From Sedimenticola sp. (GTDB lineage: Bacteria > Pseudomonadota > Gammaproteobacteria > Chromatiales > Chromatiaceae), in assembly GCA_026197195.1 (NCBI GenBank), contig JAPHUG010000334.1, forward strand, positions 1-6,691: a stretch of 6,691 nucleotides of DNA, in the 5' to 3' direction. Under the pieces are notes generated by a model. That model worked only from the letters and a program-made list of their open reading frames with translations. It searched no databases and was not told the origin of the DNA. Shown here piece by piece: positions 1 through 6,209 of this stretch; the stretch's first letter is position 1; each line of letters opens with the position of its first letter. The position numbers and the translations under genes were made by a program.

Positions 1-1197
1 ATCCAGATCCAGAAACAGCAAGGCAAACCGATCGTTCTGCCTTTTACAACGAATCACAGTCTGAACAAGCCGATCACGACCAACCCGAAGATTGGGCAAC
101 CCGGTCAAGGCATCCATATCTGCAAAACGCTTTAACCGTTCCGCATTCTGTTCCCGCTCAACCACTCGCCCCAGTTCAATACCAATATGGCCCAGGGTAT
201 CCAGAAACGCATCATTCTTTTCGGTTCTTTCCGGGGTGAAAAACTCAAGCACACCGACCACTTCCCTGCCGATCTTTATCGGTAGACCAAAACCGGACTT
301 AAGAGAGAGATCACCAATCAATTTTGAGCGGGGAAAATTACTATCGCTGCTGATATCTTCAATCCAAAGTGGCCTGCCGGATAAAAAAACACGACCGGGA
401 AGACCAGAGCCTGACTCAAGCTCCATACTCTCTGTTGCCTTAAAAAATCGTTCGTACTGTTTTTCATCCGCCAGATACCAACACCGGGAAGAGACCAGCT
501 TGGTACAGGCCTGCTCCTGATCAACCAGAAACACATGGCCCACAGGCCAACCGGTATACTCACACACCTCTTTCAAAAAACCCTGCATTGCCGCCTGGGT
601 GCTGCTCGCCTCATTTGCTAGTGAAGTCAGACGATGCAGCAATTGAACCAACTCGGTCTCTTGACGCAATCGCTGCTCCATTTTTACCCGTTCAGTGATA
701 TCCCGAATAAAAGCGGTGAAGAAACGGACGCCTCTGATATGAAAGCCGGTCACCGTCAACTCGACCGGGAATTCACTCTCATCAGCCCGCATGGCCGTGA
801 CCTCTATGCGTTTGTCAATAATATGGGCTTCGCCTGTATTTATGAAACGGGAAAAGCCGGCATAGTGCTGCTCCCTAAATGAGGGCGGTATGATGGCACT
901 GGCGATTTCCCGCCCCAGCACCTCTCTGCGCTGATAACCAAACAGCGACTCGGCTGACTGGTTGAATGAGACAATTGAACCCTGCTCATCAATAATCACG
1001 ATGGCATCCAGTGCCAGATCCATAATCACACTTTCACTACGCCTGTCTTCAAGCAATAGTTGTGCAAGTGAAACATCAACGTCAGGAATATCACACAGGC
1101 CACAGGCATTAATATGGAGGTGGAGTTTTTCCAGCTCTGCCTCAAGCTCAGCTTTTGACAAATTGCGGGTAGGTTGTGTCACAAGCGGTTCATGCAT
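1..1197 (-). CDS. PAS-GAF-GGDEF signalling protein, C-terminus beyond the left edge
   Basis: This is a probable cytoplasmic c-di-GMP enzyme, read by hand as 399 open codons with no stop before the window edge. Residues about 15-30 look like a short helix, followed by a CGLC pair (32-35). A PAS domain spans about 57-172: it opens with ALDAIVIIDEQG, continues with FNQSAESLFGY, and closes with the typical FTAFIRDITER. A GAF domain spans about 185-345, with GSGLPGRVFLSGRPLWIED and a GVLEFF strand. After a helical linker (about 340-358) a GGDEF domain begins with DALTGLPN at 362-369 and reaches the first metal-binding strand (FALLFLDLD) at the edge. The GGDEF signature and any EAL domain would lie outside, so cyclase, phosphodiesterase or inactive status cannot be decided. 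The ATG at 1195-1197 was chosen because AGAGG (1205-1209) lies 7 bases upstream. The frame stays open about 40 more codons upstream, with only a weak TTG alternative. No transmembrane segment is seen. It is divergent from the next diguanylate cyclase gene. Confidence 0.9.
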   Translation of the reverse strand, partial: MHEPLVTQPTRNLSKAELEAELEKLHLHINACGLCDIPDVDVSLAQLLLEDRRSESVIMDLALDAIVIIDEQGSIVSFNQSAESLFGYQRREVLGREIASAIIPPSFREQHYAGFSRFINTGEAHIIDKRIEVTAMRADESEFPVELTVTGFHIRGVRFFTAFIRDITERVKMEQRLRQETELVQLLHRLTSLANEASSTQAAMQGFLKEVCEYTGWPVGHVFLVDQEQACTKLVSSRCWYLADEKQYERFFKATESMELESGSGLPGRVFLSGRPLWIEDISSDSNFPRSKLIGDLSLKSGFGLPIKIGREVVGVLEFFTPERTEKNDAFLDTLGHIGIELGRVVEREQNAERLKRFADMDALTGLPNLRVGRDRLVQTVIRCKRQNDRFALLFLDLD

Positions 1198-1486
1198 AAA
1201 GCGGCCTCTAATGAACTCTGAAACCCCTTGAAACGAGATCAGCCCTACTGCATTTTTCAGAGTATGTACTTGCAGTGTAGTCAAAATACCACCGAATACA
1301 AAAGCGCCTTATCACACATTCATTACCCAGTGCAATGCCACCTTTAAATGACAGGGTTAAATATTCGAAGTAGAATGCGCTTTTAACAAAAACCTTACAT
1401 TATTCCCAGGATTTTTTATCCGGCCGCCTCTGTACCCTCTGCAGTAATCACAAAGCGCCGCCAAGTATCACAGCCAGGTCAAACAC
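1198..1486. other. divergent intergenic region between two c-di-GMP signalling genes
   Basis: These 289 bases separate the start codons of two oppositely transcribed signalling genes, so promoters for both should lie here. I see no sigma-70 pair good enough to call. On the minus strand, TTGCAC (about 1330-1335) and an ATAA-containing -10 are about 17 bases apart, but both match the consensus poorly. There is no convincing long inverted repeat, terminator, small RNA or small gene. The proximal parts contain the AGAGG ribosome site of the minus-strand gene (1205-1209) and a weak AGGT (1476-1479) before the plus-strand gene. Confidence 0.5.
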
Positions 1487-2827
1487 ATGTCTGAAATTAA
1501 GCGGCTAAGGACCCTCGTTGGGTTAGAAGAAAACGACATCGCACTCATCAGAGAGTACCAGGATGTTATTTCCATAGAACTGGCGAACCGTATAAAAGAC
1601 TATGAAGCGTGGTTCCATCAATCCGCTGACTGGCCACAAGAGAGCAGTCCTTTCATAGACGATTATCTGCCCAGCTTTTACAGCGCCGACTATTCAGACC
1701 ACTTCTTTTCAGTCCAGTACCAACAAGCCAGTCACTGGCGAAAAAGGGCATTGGATTCCGGCACGGCTATAGCCTCGCTTACCCAGTTGCGTGATATTTT
1801 TATCAACATCGGTGGCGATCTGATGGATCATCAACTGTCACGCTCGCTCTGCCGGGTAGTCGATCTGGCCCAATCCATACAGGCGGTTGTCCATCACCTG
1901 GATCATGTACTGGTTCGGCATCAGCAAAGTTCAGAGCAGGAGATAAAACGTGCCTCGCGCATGTTCAATCAACTTTCACCCGCCGATCAGGATGGCATAC
2001 TGAATGCCTATATCGAACACTACCGCTGGAAGCTCAAGGCGTATCGGCTGGCACTGGGTGACACACCAGACGAGATTGCCCTGCCACTCTCTAAACATGA
2101 GTGCACGCTGGGCCGTTGGCTGGATAGTGGCGGAATGGATGAACTCCCCACTCAGTTTCAAACCGCACTGGATATTGCCCATACCCGATTGCATAAACTG
2201 GCCGCCATGGCAGTGGACGATGTTAACGCGGGCAAACCACACGCCGTGACCGAGTACCTGCTCGATCTTGAGGCCGCCTCAGAAGAGATCACCTCGATAC
2301 TCTATGACAACCTCACCACACGCCTGAATGTGATGGCGATAGAGGACACCCTCACCCGCCTGCCGAACAGACGCCAGTTCGATCGGGATATCGATCAAAA
2401 AATGGCCTACGCAAAACGCAACCAAACCAACCTGGGGCTGCTGGTTATCGACATCGACCACTTCAAACGGATCAATGATGAGTACGGCCATACCGTTGGT
2501 GATGAATTTCTAAAAGAGTTAAAGGGACGACTAACCCATGCCATCAGGTCGGCTGACAACGTCTATCGTTGGGGCGGTGAAGAGTTTACCGCCCTGGTCT
2601 GGCCGTCCGATAAAGATGAGCTGGGGATGATTGCCGAGCGGCTAAGGGAAGGCGTCATGAAAGAGCCGCTCATGACCTCTATGGGGACCCTTACCGCTAC
2701 CGTCAGTATTGGTGCTGTGCTCTATGATCCAGAAATCCATCAAACAGCGGACGACCTTTTCAGAGTGGCCGATCACAATTTGCAAACCGCCAAACAGAGC
2801 GGCCGGAACAAGGTGGTGTTAATTTAA
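1487..2827 (+). CDS. diguanylate cyclase with globin-sensor-like, CZB and GGDEF domains
   Basis: This 446-residue protein is predicted to condense two GTP into c-di-GMP in the cytoplasm. Residues about 5-150 are all-helical and resemble the globin-coupled sensor domain of DgcO/DosC. His83 (in ASHWRKR) sits where the proximal heme ligand is expected, but the usual I-G after it is absent, so heme binding is an inference. Residues about 170-275 form a CZB domain: H178 followed by WK, C206 in HECTLGRWL, then H232 and H236 in AHTRLH. That spacing closely matches the 3-His-1-Cys zinc site of E. coli DgcZ. The GGDEF domain (about 285-446) starts DTLTRLPNRR, has metal aspartates D322 and D324 in IDIDHFK, active-site GGEEF at 363-367, and an RSAD product-inhibition site (354-357) five residues before it. 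It therefore looks catalytically complete and feedback-inhibited. The ATG at 1487 has a weak AGGT 7 bases upstream. A globin-fold-only or zinc-only sensor is the alternative reading. Confidence 0.92.
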   Translation: MSEIKRLRTLVGLEENDIALIREYQDVISIELANRIKDYEAWFHQSADWPQESSPFIDDYLPSFYSADYSDHFFSVQYQQASHWRKRALDSGTAIASLTQLRDIFINIGGDLMDHQLSRSLCRVVDLAQSIQAVVHHLDHVLVRHQQSSEQEIKRASRMFNQLSPADQDGILNAYIEHYRWKLKAYRLALGDTPDEIALPLSKHECTLGRWLDSGGMDELPTQFQTALDIAHTRLHKLAAMAVDDVNAGKPHAVTEYLLDLEAASEEITSILYDNLTTRLNVMAIEDTLTRLPNRRQFDRDIDQKMAYAKRNQTNLGLLVIDIDHFKRINDEYGHTVGDEFLKELKGRLTHAIRSADNVYRWGGEEFTALVWPSDKDELGMIAERLREGVMKEPLMTSMGTLTATVSIGAVLYDPEIHQTADDLFRVADHNLQTAKQSGRNKVVLI

Positions 2828-2882
2828 CGTTACCGAATGCAGGTGGAAAAGATTATGTTGTATATTTTATGCAACGCCGTAG

Positions 2883-2910
2883 GTTGGTGCTGAACAACGT
2901 GAAGCCCAAC
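2883..2910. repeat. degenerate GTTGG-CCAAC hairpin repeat
   Basis: GTTGG (2883-2887), a bulged T, then GCT (2889-2891) can pair with AGC (2903-2905) and CCAAC (2906-2910) around an 11-base loop. The flank and arms (GTAGGTTGG ... GAAGCCCAAC) resemble a short dispersed intergenic repeat that I recall from many proteobacterial and cyanobacterial genomes, usually with a perfect GTTGGGCT/AGCCCAAC stem. Here the stem carries a G-to-T change, so this would be a decayed copy. Family membership is from memory, not from a search. Confidence 0.5.
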
Positions 2911-2933
2911 GGTATGGTGCTTGATTCAAATCT

Positions 2934-2966
2934 AAAAAAAACCCGGCAATATTGCCGGGCTTTTTT
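2934..2966. terminator. bidirectional intrinsic terminator between convergent genes
   Basis: An 18-base perfect palindrome, CCCGGCAATATTGCCGGG (2942-2959), gives a GC-rich stem. It is preceded by eight A (2934-2941) and followed by C and six T (2961-2966). Read on the minus strand it is a stem plus eight T, 20 to 50 bases after the livJ stop; read on the plus strand it is a stem plus six T, about 115 bases after the diguanylate cyclase stop. It should therefore end transcription from both sides, with the better U-tract serving livJ. Confidence 0.92.
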
Positions 2967-2985
2967 GAACTACATAACTAACCGA

Positions 2986-4092
2986 TTAGAGATAGTCGTA
3001 GTTACCATTCTTCCATTGATACAGCACATAACCCGGCGCGGTTACGTCACCTTTTGCATCAAAGCCGAAGTCACCCAACACGGTGCTGAACTTGCCAGAC
3101 TTGAGTGATTTGATCACTTTGTTTGTGTCGGTTGAACCTGCGGTGTTGACCGCCTGTGCCCAGGACTGGATGGCACCGTAGGTGTAGAGTACGTATCCCT
3201 CTGGCTCAATACCCATGCCACGGAACTTCTCTACAAGAGGTGCAGCCACTGGATTTTTACGGGGGTCGGGGCTGAAGGTCATAAGGGTACCTTCACCTGC
3301 GGGACCCGTAATTGACCAATACTCGTTGGTAACCAGTGCATCACCGGAGACCAGTACGGTATCCATGCCCTGCTCACGCATCTGGCGAACGATCAGTCCA
3401 CCTTCGGTGTGATAACCACCCAGGTACATGACACCCACGTTGCTCTGCTTCATTTTTGAAACCAGTGCGGTGTAATCTTTCTCACCTGCGGTGATGGCTT
3501 CGTACATCGCTTCTTTACCGCCAGCGGCTTTGTACTCTGCCAGGGTTGCATCAGCCAGACCCTTACCATAAGCGGTCTTGTCATGAACGAAAGCGATCTG
3601 CTTGTCACCAAAGTTTTCTTTCAGGAACTTGCCTGCAACAGCGCCCTGCTGATCGTCACGACCACAAACACGGAAGACGTTATCCCCACCCTCTTCGGTC
3701 AGTTTTGGGTTGGTTGAAGCGGGAGAGATCATGACGATACCCTCTTCTTCGTAAACCTTGGAAGCAGGGATTGATGAACCAGAACAGAAGTGACCGGCCA
3801 TGAAGACCACACCTTTGTTAACCATCTGGTTGGCTACCGCAACAGCCTGTTTTGGATCGCAGGCATCATCGCCTACTTCCAATACCAGTTTCTGACCCAG
3901 TACACCGCCAGCCGCATTGATATCTTGAACTGCCTGCTCGGCCCCCGCTTTCATCTGTGCACCAAAGCTGGCGTACTGACCTGTCATGGGACCTGCGGTG
4001 GCAATCATGATATCGGCGCTGGCCACTGAGCCAAAGCTCAGGGTAGCTGCAGTCATCGCCGCCATCATAGACAGCTTGAATGTCTTTTTCAT
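2986..4092 (-). CDS. livJ: branched-chain amino-acid ABC transporter periplasmic binding protein
   Basis: This 368-residue type I periplasmic binding protein of the LivJ/BraC family captures substrate, probably leucine, isoleucine or valine, for the LivHMGF permease. Residues 1-26 are a Sec signal peptide: MKK, a hydrophobic core, and VASA before D27, the likely signal peptidase I site. There is no lipobox cysteine, so it should be soluble in the periplasm. The mature protein begins IMIATAGPMTGQYASFGAQ, typical of the family. C78 and C103 are 25 residues apart, as in the LivJ disulfide. S104, A125, T127, Y175 and the acidic D251 fall where LivJ contacts the amino acid. C143 has no partner. 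The ATG at 4090-4092 has AGAGGAG (4103-4109) 10 bases upstream. The gene follows the DUF6867 gene after 170 bases and ends just before a strong terminator. Family assignment is firm; exact substrate is inferred. Confidence 0.95.
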   Translation of the reverse strand: MKKTFKLSMMAAMTAATLSFGSVASADIMIATAGPMTGQYASFGAQMKAGAEQAVQDINAAGGVLGQKLVLEVGDDACDPKQAVAVANQMVNKGVVFMAGHFCSGSSIPASKVYEEEGIVMISPASTNPKLTEEGGDNVFRVCGRDDQQGAVAGKFLKENFGDKQIAFVHDKTAYGKGLADATLAEYKAAGGKEAMYEAITAGEKDYTALVSKMKQSNVGVMYLGGYHTEGGLIVRQMREQGMDTVLVSGDALVTNEYWSITGPAGEGTLMTFSPDPRKNPVAAPLVEKFRGMGIEPEGYVLYTYGAIQSWAQAVNTAGSTDTNKVIKSLKSGKFSTVLGDFGFDAKGDVTAPGYVLYQWKNGNYDYL

Positions 4093-4134
4093 TTGAACTT
4101 ATCTCCTCTGGTTCTTACCCAGTCTTTGAGGTTG

Positions 4135-4162
4135 ATTTTACTCTTGTTATTCATCTGTTCAG
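4135..4162 (-). promoter_or_regulatory. possible livJ promoter
   Basis: On the minus strand, TAAAAT (4135-4140) is a good -10 candidate (five of six consensus bases). CTGAAC (4157-4162), 16 bases upstream, is a weak -35 (three of six). Transcription would start about 35 bases before the livJ ATG and include its AGAGGAG ribosome site. The weak -35 would fit a regulated promoter, but the call rests on these two hexamers alone. Confidence 0.3.
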
Positions 4163-4175
4163 TTAAGATCTAAAC
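4162..4175. promoter_or_regulatory. operator-like near-palindrome upstream of livJ
   Basis: GTTAAGATCTAAAC is a palindrome apart from one mismatched pair, centred on AGATCT. It abuts the proposed livJ -35. CTGTT (4155-4159) and AACAG (4173-4177) partly extend the symmetry. Its size and place suit a dimeric repressor or an Lrp-like regulator, but no regulator is identified and AT-rich palindromes of this size can occur by chance. Confidence 0.25.
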
Positions 4176-4191
4176 AGACCACTACCCTATT

Positions 4192-4212
4192 CAGTGCAGG
4201 CTTTTTGCACTG
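4192..4212. repeat. 7-bp inverted repeat in the livJ upstream region
   Basis: CAGTGCA (4192-4198) and TGCACTG (4206-4212) form a perfect 7-bp inverted repeat around a 7-base spacer. On the minus strand the far arm is followed by AATAGGG rather than a T-run, so it is not a standard terminator. It could be an RNA hairpin at the end of the DUF6867 transcript or a protein-binding site upstream of the livJ promoter. Confidence 0.4.
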
Positions 4213-4232
4213 TAGGCAGCATACAATCAACG

Positions 4233-4255
4233 AACGCTTTGAGTGTAAACGCTTT
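4233..4255. repeat. direct repeat of AACGCTTT just after the DUF6867 gene
   Basis: AACGCTTT occurs at 4233-4240 and again at 4248-4255, a 15-base period. It lies a few bases beyond the DUF6867 stop, about 140 to 160 bases before the livJ start. A tandem regulator site is possible; chance cannot be excluded for two 8-base copies. Confidence 0.3.
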
Positions 4256-4262
4256 CGTCTGA

Positions 4263-4589
4263 TTATTCTCTAATCTCAGCCCAGCTGAACAAGCTGGAGC
4301 GTCGATAAAGCCAGGGATACTGGCTGATCATCCGGCTGACCCGGGTGATTCGGAACGCCATTAAACCAATAGCGGTTATGACCGTGGTATCAAACAGGTA
4401 GCCGACCAGTGATGTCAGTTCGCCTCCGAACAGCGCAAAAATAATGAAGCGATCGGCTGCCCCCAACAACAGGCCATAAGCAACGACGTGGAAAACAGGT
4501 CGCCAGGTTATGGATATCGCTTGCCCCATCATGTAGGCCGCACCACCGAACAGGATCAGGGTCACGCCAATAAATACAGGAATACTCAA
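4263..4589 (-). CDS. DUF6867 family small membrane protein of the liv operon
   Basis: This 108-residue inner-membrane protein has three predicted transmembrane helices, about 3-22, 34-54 and 60-80, followed by a basic cytoplasmic-looking tail. I recognise it as the DUF6867 type found beside branched-chain amino-acid transporters. Family-like stretches are LFGGAAYMMGQA (13-24), YGLLLGAADRF (38-48) and YPWLYRR (91-97), with an FSW near the end. Its function is not known; a role in assembling or modulating the LivHMGF permease is only inferred from gene position. The start is TTG (4587-4589), overlapping the livF stop as TTGA. It is supported by a strong GGAGG (4597-4601) 7 bases upstream, and no nearby in-frame ATG or GTG precedes the conserved part. 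Translation is thus probably coupled to livF. No terminator follows it, so some readthrough into livJ is possible. Confidence 0.85.
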   Translation of the reverse strand: MSIPVFIGVTLILFGGAAYMMGQAISITWRPVFHVVAYGLLLGAADRFIIFALFGGELTSLVGYLFDTTVITAIGLMAFRITRVSRMISQYPWLYRRSSLFSWAEIRE

Positions 4590-5296
4590 TGTCCACCCTC
4601 CAGATAAGCGGCACGTACTTCTGGCCGTTCCAATAACTCTTTGCTGTCACCGGACATGGTGATCTCACCATTCACCATTACATAACCACGATGGGCCAGT
4701 TTCAGTGCATGAAATGCATTCTGCTCTACCAGCAGGACCGTCACCTTGTCTTCCCGATTAATCTCTTCGATGACTTCAAAGATCTGCTTTACAACCAAGG
4801 GTGCCAGACCCAGTGAAGGCTCATCCAACAACAGTAACTTGGGACGGCTCATCATCGCTCGGGCGATCGCCAGCATCTGCTGCTCACCCCCTGAAAGCGT
4901 TCCACCTCTTTGGTTTGCGCGCTTCTTCAGGATGGGGAACAACGTGGTGACGCGTTCAAGGTCCTGATCAAAGTACTTCTCATCTGAGACAATGGCACCC
5001 ATCTGAAGGTTCTCCATCACCGTCATGCGCGGGAAGATACGCCGCCCCTCCGGTGACTGAGCCAATCCCATGCGCATGATGGAGTGGGTGCTTTCGTGTG
5101 TGATGTCCTGCCCCAGGTAATTGATGCTGCCCTTGGCCGCCCGAGGGGTGCCACAGATGGTCATCAACAGAGTGCTTTTACCAGCCCCATTGGCACCAAT
5201 CAGGGTAACGATCTCCCCGGCGTTAACGGAAAAGTCGACCCCTTTCAGCGCTTCAATACTGCCGTAGAAGGTGTGTAAACCGGCTATTTCTAACAT
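4586..5296 (-). CDS. livF: branched-chain amino-acid ABC transporter ATPase LivF
   Basis: This 236-residue cytoplasmic ATPase is one of the two nucleotide-binding subunits that drive LivHM import. The length is that of typical LivF (about 235). Visible motifs in order are an N-terminal LEIAGLHTFYG, Walker A GANGAGKST (34-42), the Q-loop glutamine Q80 in LAQSPEGRRIFP, the ABC signature LSGGEQQ (134-140), Walker B LLLLDEP (154-160) with the D-loop SLGLAP, and LLVEQN at 188-193 where other ABC ATPases have the H-loop histidine; this EQN is usual for LivF. The ATG at 5294-5296 was chosen over an in-frame upstream ATG at 5395: the family N-terminus begins MLEIAGLH, and AGAGGG (5305-5310) is 8 bases upstream. 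One base separates it from the livG stop. Its stop overlaps the TTG start of the DUF6867 gene. Assignment is secure. Confidence 0.96.
   Translation of the reverse strand: MLEIAGLHTFYGSIEALKGVDFSVNAGEIVTLIGANGAGKSTLLMTICGTPRAAKGSINYLGQDITHESTHSIMRMGLAQSPEGRRIFPRMTVMENLQMGAIVSDEKYFDQDLERVTTLFPILKKRANQRGGTLSGGEQQMLAIARAMMSRPKLLLLDEPSLGLAPLVVKQIFEVIEEINREDKVTVLLVEQNAFHALKLAHRGYVMVNGEITMSGDSKELLERPEVRAAYLEGGH
4597..4601 (-). promoter_or_regulatory. ribosome binding site that sets the TTG start of the DUF6867 gene
   Basis: GGAGG on the minus strand lies 7 bases before TTG, inside the last codons of livF. It supports the non-ATG start because no ATG lies in frame nearby. Confidence 0.7.
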
Positions 5297-5297
5297 C

Positions 5298-6209
5298 TCA
5301 GACACCCTCTCTGTTATCAGTATCAAAATCTTTTGCGATATCAGCAGCAACCTCGGGAGGCAGTTCATCTGTCTCCTCTTCACCCAGGTAGGCACGTATC
5401 ACATTGGGATCAGAGCGGACATAGAGCGGTGTGCCATCTGAGATCTTGCTACCGTAATCCAGTACGACAACGTGATCTGAGATTTCCATCACCACGCTCA
5501 TGTCATGCTCAATCAACAACAGACCGATGTCGTGCTCCTCTTTAATGTAGATAAGCAGTTTGTTCAGCTCAGAGGACTCTTTGGGATTGAGCCCCGCTGC
5601 CGGCTCATCCAGGCAGAGTATGGTGGGTTTGATACACATCGCCCGGGCGATCTCCAGGCGACGCTGATCACCGTAAGGGAGATTGCCGGCGTTGATATCA
5701 GCCAGGTGGGTCAGATTGACTTTATCTAACCAGTATTTGGCCAGGTCAGCCGCCTCTTTCTCTTTCTTGCGATAACCACCAAACCCAAACAGTCCGGTTA
5801 CAGTAAAGCCGGAGGCACGCATCAGTTCGTTATGCTGGGCCACAATCAGGTTTTCCAGTACCGACATTTCAGAGAAAAGCCGAATATTCTGAAAGGTACG
5901 GGCCACATGTGCCTTCTGCGCAATGCGAAAACCATCCATGCGTTCCAGCAGGTACTCTTCACCCCGCGCGGTCAAGGTCAAACGACCCACCGTGGGTGTG
6001 TAGAACCCGGTGATACAGTTAAACAGCGTGGTTTTTCCCGCGCCATTTGGCCCGATGATAGCGGTAATCTCCCCTTTACCTGCGGAGAATGAGACATCGT
6101 CGATGGCCACCAGCCCACCAAACCGCATGGTGAGGTGTTCTACGGTCAATAACGGATCAGCACCGCTCGGTATGACCAGTTCAGGGGGTGTGGTTGAGAC
6201 TTTTTTCAT
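5298..6209 (-). CDS. livG: branched-chain amino-acid ABC transporter ATPase LivG
   Basis: This 303-residue cytoplasmic ATPase partners LivF. Motifs are [21 protein letters not shown] (21-41), Walker [10 protein letters not shown] (53-61), Q107 in [10 protein letters not shown], signature LPYGDQRR (177-184; LPYG instead of LSGG is normal for LivG), Walker B ILCLDEP (197-203) with AAGLNP, and the H-loop histidine H235 in LLIEHDM. It is longer than the roughly 255-residue E. coli LivG. There are about 18 extra residues before the first strand, an inserted stretch around 84-100 ([13 protein letters not shown]), and an acidic tail of about 28 residues (276-303, [15 protein letters not shown] onward). 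From memory, LivG proteins encoded next to DUF6867 share such extensions. The ATG at 6207-6209 has GGGAGGT (6215-6221) 5 bases upstream and overlaps the livM stop as ATGA, so translation is probably coupled. Confidence 0.96.
   Translation of the reverse strand: MKKVSTTPPELVIPSGADPLLTVEHLTMRFGGLVAIDDVSFSAGKGEITAIIGPNGAGKTTLFNCITGFYTPTVGRLTLTARGEEYLLERMDGFRIAQKAHVARTFQNIRLFSEMSVLENLIVAQHNELMRASGFTVTGLFGFGGYRKKEKEAADLAKYWLDKVNLTHLADINAGNLPYGDQRRLEIARAMCIKPTILCLDEPAAGLNPKESSELNKLLIYIKEEHDIGLLLIEHDMSVVMEISDHVVVLDYGSKISDGTPLYVRSDPNVIRAYLGEEETDELPPEVAADIAKDFDTDNREGV

Larger units (their letters stand above)
2828..2985. other. convergent intergenic region
   Basis: These 158 bases lie between the stop of the plus-strand diguanylate cyclase and the stop of the minus-strand livJ. 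They contain a degenerate GTTGG...CCAAC hairpin repeat and, nearer livJ, an intrinsic terminator. No gene is supported here; a plus-strand open frame beginning near 2869 runs through both elements and into antisense livJ, and has no ribosome site. Confidence 0.7.

Noticed and set aside
318..563. Minus-strand 81-codon open frame
   Set aside because: It lies in a different frame inside the GAF region of the real minus-strand gene, which reads through without a break.
634..1231. Plus-strand open frames opposite the PAS-GAF-GGDEF gene (634-882 and 962-1231)
   Set aside because: They are antisense to a gene with clear domain content, lack ribosome sites and resemble no family.
1228..1241. FNR/Anr-like box (TTGA near ATCA) before the PAS-GAF-GGDEF gene
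   Set aside because: The half-sites are mis-spaced by one base and do not match TTGAT-N4-ATCAA.
1261..1330. Extension of the PAS-GAF-GGDEF gene upstream of 1197 to an in-frame TTG
   Set aside because: No ribosome site at the TTG, while the ATG at 1197 has AGAGG at good spacing.
2869..3108. Plus-strand 79-codon open frame
   Set aside because: It runs through the hairpin repeat and terminator and then antisense to livJ, with no ribosome site.
4390..4671. Minus-strand 93-codon open frame across the livF/DUF6867 junction
   Set aside because: It is out of frame with both recognised proteins and is cysteine/arginine-rich, as expected of a shadow frame.
5297..5395. Longer livF start at 5395 adding 33 residues
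   Set aside because: The extension lies inside livG, has no family similarity, and the ATG at 5296 has a good ribosome site and the family N-terminus.
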